Part shown: positions 57,828 through 64,000 of the stretch, one piece after another
Layout of the letters: every line of letters starts with the position of its first letter
Position numbering within the stretch: position 1 is the first letter of the stretch
Source: Vombatus ursinus
Taxonomy: Eukaryota > Chordata > Mammalia > Diprotodontia > Vombatidae
Assembly (NCBI RefSeq): GCF_900497805.2
Contig: NW_020954599.1
Span: 42,869,654-42,933,653, forward strand
Direction of reading: 5' to 3'
Length of the DNA: 64,000 nt
Notes under the pieces: model-generated
Database searches by the model: none
Told to the model about the DNA's origin: nothing
What the model saw: the letters and a program-made list of their open reading frames with translations, nothing else
Position numbers and translations under genes: made by a program

Positions 57828-58075
57828 TGGGGGCTCAGAATCTTAAAATCTAGCCCAGGCTCAGATTCTTAAGATATGGTTTGCTTGAATTAGTGATACA
57901 AATGATCAGATTCCTTAAGAGTCTGGCCAGTATGGTGGATTTTTAATAAACCTTGTCTTTGGCTGAAAGAAGGCTTGGGTCAAATTCATTCGGGCAGGAC
58001 CCACATATTGGGATTTTCGGGTTGCAGCACCCCTAAACCTCTAGATCTCAACATATGGTTCCCTGACTGGGTTCT
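57828..58075 (+). mobile_element. Endogenous retrovirus fragment: R-U5 of an LTR plus primer-binding site (fossil)
   Basis: 57828-58053 matches the R-U5 part of the solo LTR at 30021-30535, including the AATAAA-type signal (57947-57952). It is followed two bases later by TGGTTCCCTGACTGGG (58056-58071), the complement of the 3' end of tRNA-Glu and so a primer-binding site. U3 is absent: the fragment opens close to where transcription would start. tRNA-Glu priming suggests a class I (gammaretrovirus-like, ERV-E type) family. Only a short leader follows, so it is a remnant. Confidence 0.7.
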
Positions 58076-58104
58076 CTGACTTATCTCAAGCTCTTTTCCA
58101 GCCA

Positions 58105-58205
58105 AGAGTGGAAGGTAACTGGTGGTGCAGTGGATAGAGTGCTAGGCCTGAAGTTAAGATCTGAGTTCAAATCTGACCTCAGATACTTACTATGTGATCT
58201 GGATG
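58105..58205 (+). mobile_element. tRNA-derived SINE, truncated
   Basis: GTAACTGGTGGTGCAGTGGA, GATCTGAGTTCAAATCTGAC and ACCTCAGATACTTACTATGT, the SINE head only. Confidence 0.8.
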
Positions 58206-58206
58206 A

Positions 58207-58374
58207 AGATTCAACAAAGGGGACTAAGAAGAAATGATCTGATATGTTGGAGGAGGACCAAGAAAGAGTGGTGTCTTGAAAATCTAGAGAGAAGAGAGTA
58301 TCAAGGAGAAGATGGTACTTAATAGTGTCAAAGGCTGCAGAGAGGTTAAGAATAATGAAGTTTGATAAAAGGGT
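58207..58374 (-). mobile_element. L2 LINE fragment
   Basis: GAGAGTATCAAGGAGAAGAT and GTCAAAGGCTGCAGAGAGGT: inverted L2, upstream ORF2 part. Confidence 0.6.
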
Positions 58375-59850
58375 TTGAGATCTCTTTCAGGAGGTGTTTG
58401 GTCAATTCTTTCAATGACTATTTTACCTTCTGCTTCTAGGACCTCAGGGAAGTTTTCCTTGATGATTTCCTGAAAGATGCTGTCCAAGGTCTCTTTTTCA
58501 TCATGGTTTTCAGGTAGACCAATATTTTTTAAATAGTCTCTACTGGATAGATTTTTCATGTCAGTTGTTTTACCAATGAGGTGTTTTACATTTTCATCTA
58601 TTTTTTTCATTCTTTTGTTTCTGTTTGACTGATTCTTGATCTCTCATAGAGTCATTAGCTTCCACTTGCCCATTTCTAATTTTTAAGTTGTTTTCTTCTA
58701 TTACATTTTTTATGTCCTTTTTCATTTGGCTCATTTTACTTTTTAAGGAGTTTTTCACTTTAATGATTTTTTGTGCCTCCTTTTCCATTTGGCCAATCCA
58801 CTTCTTAAGGAGTTGATTTCTTTAGTGTGTTTTTTTTCCCCCATTTGGCCAATTGTATTTTTTAAGGACTTGTTTTCTACAGTCAATTTTTGTCCTTCTT
58901 TTTCCATAACTTTAAATTCCTTTCCCATTTTTTCTTCTACTTTTCTTATTTGACTTTTAAAATCCTTCTTGAACTCTTCCAAGAAGGCTTTATGGGCTTG
59001 AGGCCTGTTCATATTCCCCTTTGAGGTTTTGGGTGTGGGTATATTGATAATGTTGTCCTCTTCTGCATTTGTGCCTTGATATTCCCTGTTCCCATAAGAC
59101 AAATCTATGGCCATTGTCTGTTTCTGCTTTTTGCTCATGGTGTGTGCCTATTACCTGGCTTTTAAAGTTGAGCTCTGCTTGTAGAGTACAGAGGACATTG
59201 ACCCAAGCTTCTTGTGCTGGGAGCCTGGGTTCTGGTCACTGGCTTTGTGTTCTGGAACCTCACATGCTCGCAGCTGGAGGCTGTAAGTGTCTGGCAGCTT
59301 ACCTGATGCTGAGCTGGAGTCAGTAGCACTGGAGCTCTTGGGGTGGGAGTGAGGAGTCTGGCTTCTGGGTGACATCTGCTCACCCAGGCTTCTTTAAAGC
59401 ACTTAAATGTTTGGCTGCTGAAGGATATCTGCCAGCCTGGAGTTGTGCTGAAGCATGAGGAGATTTGGCTGCTGAAGAATGCCAGCACACATGGTGGTTT
59501 TCTGAGCTGGTATTTACTGAATTCCCTATGTGTGTTGAGGCACTCAGGGGGTCCTGGTGTTGGTGTTTGTCTGCTCCACCTCCCCGGAGCTCAGGATCTC
59601 CACCTGGTTTGCTGAGTTGGGGCTTGCTGCTGACTTTCTGGGACACTTCCTGTCCTGTATTGCTTCCCCTCCCCCAGAGCAAGAGTGGCCTTTCTTATTA
59701 ATCCTCCAAGCTTCCTGGGTTACAAGACTGTTACATTCCATCTTTCTGCTGGCTCAGCTGTTCCAGGGTTTTTCCTGGGGTTATATTTTTTGGACTTTCA
59801 GAGGGAGGGTGAGAGCAACTTACTTTTTACTCTGCAATCTTGGCTCCTGA
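58375..59850 (-). mobile_element. Inverted 5' part of an L1 (5' UTR + ORF1)
   Basis: On the minus strand it starts at about 59850 (CCAAGATTGCAGAG, 59831-59844), includes the whole 5' UTR, the ORF1 start at 59138, and ORF1 to mid C-terminal domain at 58375. It abuts a sense-strand L1 that begins at the end of ORF1. This is best read as the inverted 5' segment of that same insertion, produced by twin priming. Confidence 0.75.
58381..59138 (-). pseudogene. L1 ORF1, N-terminal two thirds
   Basis: It opens MSKKQKQTMAIDLSYGNRE and is open for 127 codons (59138-58755), through NRPQAHKAFLEEFKKDFKSQ into the coiled coil. It continues in other frames to the RNA-recognition part (LKNIGLPENHDEKETLDSIF, 58610-58400). 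Few breaks. Confidence 0.85.
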
Positions 59851-59861
59851 AAGTCCTGATT

Positions 59862-62800
59862 TCAAGCTTTTTTAAAGAGAAGATCAATACTGAACAAAAA
59901 ATTTGATTTCCAATATCAAGACCCAAGAGTGACCTAAAAAGGGAAAAGAAAACCTAAGAGATTCAGCATAATTAAACTGTTTATATCCCTATATGGGAAG
60001 ATGATATGTTAATTCTTAAAAAAGTGTACCACCAATCATGCAGCTAGAAAGAATATTCATAGACAGAGGGCATTGGATATAAAGTCACTTTGAGGGAATG
60101 GAATTAAAAACTTAAGTGATGAGAAAGAGGAGTACACTGGATGTAGAAGAAAAGCAGAGGCAGAACAAAGTAAATTATTTCATACAAAGTGGCAAGAAAG
60201 ACCTATTACAGAGGAGGAGTGTGGGCAATAGGCATCACTTGAGCCTTACTCTCATCAGAATTTGGTCAAAGAGGGAATAATATACACAATTAGTTGAATA
60301 TAGAAGTCTATTTTACTGAACAGTGAAGTAAGAGGGGAGGAGATTAACTAAAAGGGGTTTAGGGCTGACAGAAGGGAGATAGAAGACAGAAGCAAAACAC
60401 TGGTGAGGAGGGAAAGAGTGAAAGGAGAGTGAGGACAAATAGGAGGAAAAATAAGATGGAAAGAAATAGCAATCATAGCTGTGAATATGAATGGGATGAA
60501 TTATCTTATAAAATGGAAATGTATAGCAGAGTGGATCAAAAACTAGAATCCTACAATATGTTGTTCATAAGAAACACACTTGAAGCTCAGAGACACACAG
60601 AGTAAAGTTAAGGGCCTAGAGCAGAATCTATTATAGTTCAGTAGAAGTTAAATAAAAAGCAGGGGTAGCAATCTGAATCGCAGAAACAGCAAAATCAAAA
60701 ATAGACCAAATTAAAAGAGATAAGGAGGGAAACTGCATATTGATAAAAGTTACTATAGATAATAAAGTAATATCAATATTAAATACATATGCACCAAATG
60801 GTATGGCATCCAAATTTTTAAAGGACAAGTTAAATGAGATACAGGAGGAAAGAGATGGTAGAACTATACTAGTTTCCTTTCAGAACTTGATAGATCCAAC
60901 AAAAAAATAAACAAGAAAGAAACTGAAGAGATGAATGGAACATTAAAACAGATATGGCAGACCATTGGAAAAAAAAACAGGACAGAAAGGAATGTACATT
61001 TTCTCAGCACTACATGGCTACACAAAATTTGACCATGTTATAGGGCATAAAACCCTCAAAATAAAATGTAGAAATTTCAGAAATATTAAAAAATATTTTT
61101 TCAGATCATAATGCAATAAAATACATTCAACAAAGGACAGTGGAAAGATAGATTAAAAATTAATTGGAAACTAAATAATCAAATCATAAATAATAAGTGA
61201 GTCAAAGAACAAATCATAGAAATAATCAACAATTTCATTAAAGAGAATGACAACAATGAGACAACATACCAAAACTTAAAGTATTCAACCGAAGCAGTAC
61301 TTAGGGGAAAATTTATTTCTCTAAATTCTTACATCAACAAAATGGAAAAAAAAAAAAGAGTAGATCAATGAATTGGGCATGCAACTAAAAGAAAACTAGA
61401 AAAAAACAAATAAAAAAATCTCCAATTGAGCACCAAATTGGAAATCCTGAAAACCAAATATGAGATTAACATAATTAAATGTAAAAACAAAACAAAACAA
61501 AATTATTGAGTATAAATAAAACTAAGAACTAATTTTATAAAACAAATAAACAAACAAGATAGATAAGTCATTGGTTAATTTGATTAAAAAGAAGGAAAAA
61601 GATAACCAAATATCTAGTATCAAAAATGAAAAATGTGAAATCACTAATGAAGAAGAAATCAAAGCAATCACTAGGAAATATTTTGCCCAATTATATGTCA
61701 ATTAATCTGACAATCTGAATGAAATCAATGGATATTTACAAAGAATAAAAATTATCCAGATTAACAGATCAGGAAATAGAATGTCTAGATAATTCCATCT
61801 TAGGAAAAGAAGCTGAAGAAGGCTTTAATGAGTTTCCCTAAGAAAAAATCCCCAGGGGTTCACAAGCAAATTCTACCAAAATTTTAAAGAAAAAATTAAG
61901 TCCATTACTATAAAAACTATTTGAAAAAATAAGTGAAGAACAAACAAGCTTGTTCTATGACACAAATATGGTGCTGTTACCAAAATCAGGAAGAGCTAAA
62001 ACAGAGAGAAAATTATTAAGTGATTTGCCCAATGAATATTATAACATTTTAAAATTTAATCCTAGCAAGGAGAATAGAACAATGTACCACAAGGATTTTA
62101 CACTATGACTAGCTGGGATTTATACCAAGAATGCAAGGTTGGTTCAACATTGGGGATACTATCAACATAATTAATCATATCAATAACAAAGCTAAGAGAA
62201 ATCACATCTCAATAGATGCTGAAAGAACTTTTGACAAAATAAAACATCCATTCCTATTAAAAACACTGGAGAGCATAAGAATAAGGGAAGAATTCCTTAA
62301 AATAATAAACAGTATCTATATAAAACCATCAGCAGGTATTATCTGCAATGAGAGTAAGCTAGAAGCTTTCCCAGTCATATCAAGGGTGAAGCAAGAGTGC
62401 CCATTATCAGCACTATTATTCAATTTAGTATGAGAAATGTTAGCTAGAGCAATAAGAGAAGAAAAAGAAACAGAAGGAATTAGAATAGGCAATGAGGAGA
62501 CGTAACTATCACTCTTTGCTGATGATATGATGGTATACTTAAAGAATCAACTAAAAAACTACTTGAAATAATTAACCATGTTGGCAAAGTTGCAGGATAT
62601 AACATAAATCCACATAAATCATCAGCATTTCTTTATATGACCAACAAAGTTTAGCAGCAAAAAAATGGAAAGAGAAATTTCATTTAAAATAATTGTAAAC
62701 AATATAAATACTTGAGAGTTTATCTACTAAGGTAAACCGAGGAACTATATGAACAGAATAGCAAAACACTTTTCACACAAATAAAGTCAGATATAAACAA

Positions 62801-64000
62801 TTGGAAAAACATAAATTGCTCATGAGTAGGCTGAGCTAATATAATAAAAATAAAAATTTTACATAAATTAATTTACTTCTTCAGTGCCATGCCAATCAAA
62901 ATAACAAAAATTATTTGATTTGACAGTTAGAAAGAACATAACAAAATTCATCTGGAAGAACAAAAGGTCCAGAATATTAAGGGAATTAATGGGAAAAAAT
63001 ACTAAGGAGCATGACCTAGCAATACCAGATTTTATAGTACATTATAAAGCTGTAATCATCAAAACTATTTGGTACTGGCTAAGAAAGAGAATGGTGGATC
63101 AGTGGAATAGATTGGGTACATAAGACACAGTAGTAAATGGCTATAGTAACCTAGTGTTTGATGAACTCAAAGACCCTGGGATATGAGCTCACTATTTGAC
63201 AAAAATTGCTGGGAAAACTAGAGAATAATAGAGCACAAACTAGATGTAGACCAACATTTCACACCATATACCAAGATACAGTCAAAATGGATACATGATT
63301 TAGACAGAAAAGGTCACACCATAAGCAAATTAGAAAAGCAAGGAATAGTTTACTTGTTAGATCTATGAAGAAGGGAAGAATACATGACCAAATAAGAGAC
63401 AGAGAGGATTACAAAATGAAAATGGATAATTTTGATTGTATTACATTAAAAAGCTTTTTACAGAAACAAAACCAATGCAACCAAGATTAGAAGAAAAGCA
63501 GAAAGCTGGAAAACCATCTTTACAGCAAGTGTTTCTGATAAAAGCCTCATTTCTCAAATATATAGAGAACTAAGTCACATTTATAAGAATGCAAGCCATT
63601 CCCCATTTGATAAATGGTCAAAAGATATCAGCAGATAGTTTTCAGATGAAGAAATCAAAGTAATCTATTGTCATATGAAGTGCTCTAAATCACTTTTGAT
63701 TAGAGAAATGCAAGTTAAAACAAGTCTGAGGTATCATATCACATCTATCAGATCAGCTAATATGAAAGAAAAGGAAAATGATAAATGTTGGAGAGGACAT
63801 GGCAAATTTGGGACACTATTGCATTGTTGGTCAAGTTGTGAACTGATCCAACCATTCTGGAGAGCAATTTGGAATTGTGCTCAAAGGTCTAAAAAACTCT
63901 GAATACCCTTTGATCCAGTAATACCACTATTAGGTCTGTGTCCCAAAGAGATCATAAAAAAAGGGAAAAGGATCTGCATATACAAAAATACTTATAACAA
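59862..64000 (+). mobile_element. L1, sense part, runs off the right edge
   Basis: It begins in the last codons of ORF1 (ACAAAAAATTTGATTTCCAA), passes a purine-rich spacer (59940-60475) and continues with ORF2 to the window end. The missing ORF1 stretch between this and the inverted part is about 300 bases. Confidence 0.9.
60480..64000 (+). pseudogene. L1 ORF2 remnant, partial
   Basis: The endonuclease N-terminus is near 60480 (AVNMNGMNYLIKW), followed by an ETHL motif near 60580 preceded by a stop. Reverse transcriptase: SIDAERTFDKIKHPFLLKT (62131-62433) and a canonical LSLFADDMMVYL at about 62505-62540. C-terminal cysteine cluster: CWRGHGKFGTLLHCWSSC (63675-63902). Several frame breaks separate these. 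The last readable part is IPFDPVIPLLGL near 63905-63940, so the 3' end should lie some 300-900 bases past the window. Confidence 0.88.

Overview
The window reads as a gene-free, repeat-saturated stretch of a marsupial genome, most likely an Australian marsupial. Three signs point there. There are two well-preserved copies of the tRNA-derived SINE that opens GGGGCAGCTAGGTGGC. The LINE-1 (L1) copies carry a long purine-rich spacer between ORF1 and ORF2. There are also an RTE-type LINE and many MIR-like, L2 and CR1/L3 remnants. I see no host exon, no rRNA or free-standing tRNA gene, no CRISPR and no bacterial feature. The long open frames are pieces of L1 or RTE proteins, or translations of microsatellites.

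Layout. 1-6575 is a nearly full L1 on the minus strand, with a second L1 5' piece (3024-4147) nested in its ORF2. 6831-9442 is another 5'-complete, ORF1-bearing L1 relative with a SINE inside it. 9443-13550 is old sequence plus an L1 5' end (11409-12402) with target-site duplications (TSDs). 13555-16262 is a CR1/L3 fossil split by a hAT-like MITE, a SINE and an L1 3' end. 16695-19125 is an internally deleted L1. 20165-20995 is the 3' part of an ORF1-only (HAL1-like, half-L1) element. 21080-28994 is MIR, L2, CR1 and RTE debris with stretches I cannot classify. 28995-35120 is an L1 5' UTR, several L2 pieces, a solo retroviral LTR, a mariner-type MITE, and a SINE interrupted twice by dated insertions. 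38212-45815 is a full-length L1 (minus) split by an RTE copy (39170-40697). 46490-52985 holds two ORF1-bearing L1 derivatives head to tail, the second with no ORF2 at all. 56258-58374 is an L1 5' end, an LTR fragment with a primer-binding site, a SINE and L2. 58375-64000 looks like one L1 insertion with a 5' inversion that runs off the right edge.

Nothing here acts as a pathway. The biological content is a stratigraphy of retrotransposition. CR1/L3, L2 and MIR form the oldest layer. hAT and mariner MITEs and RTE copies lie above them, and L1, HAL1-like elements and SINEs with readable TSDs are youngest. The most unusual signal is the ORF1-only L1 family, whose ORF2-loss junction is shared by two copies. 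All family names come from remembered consensus patterns, not from a database search, and element edges are usually good to about 10-30 bases.
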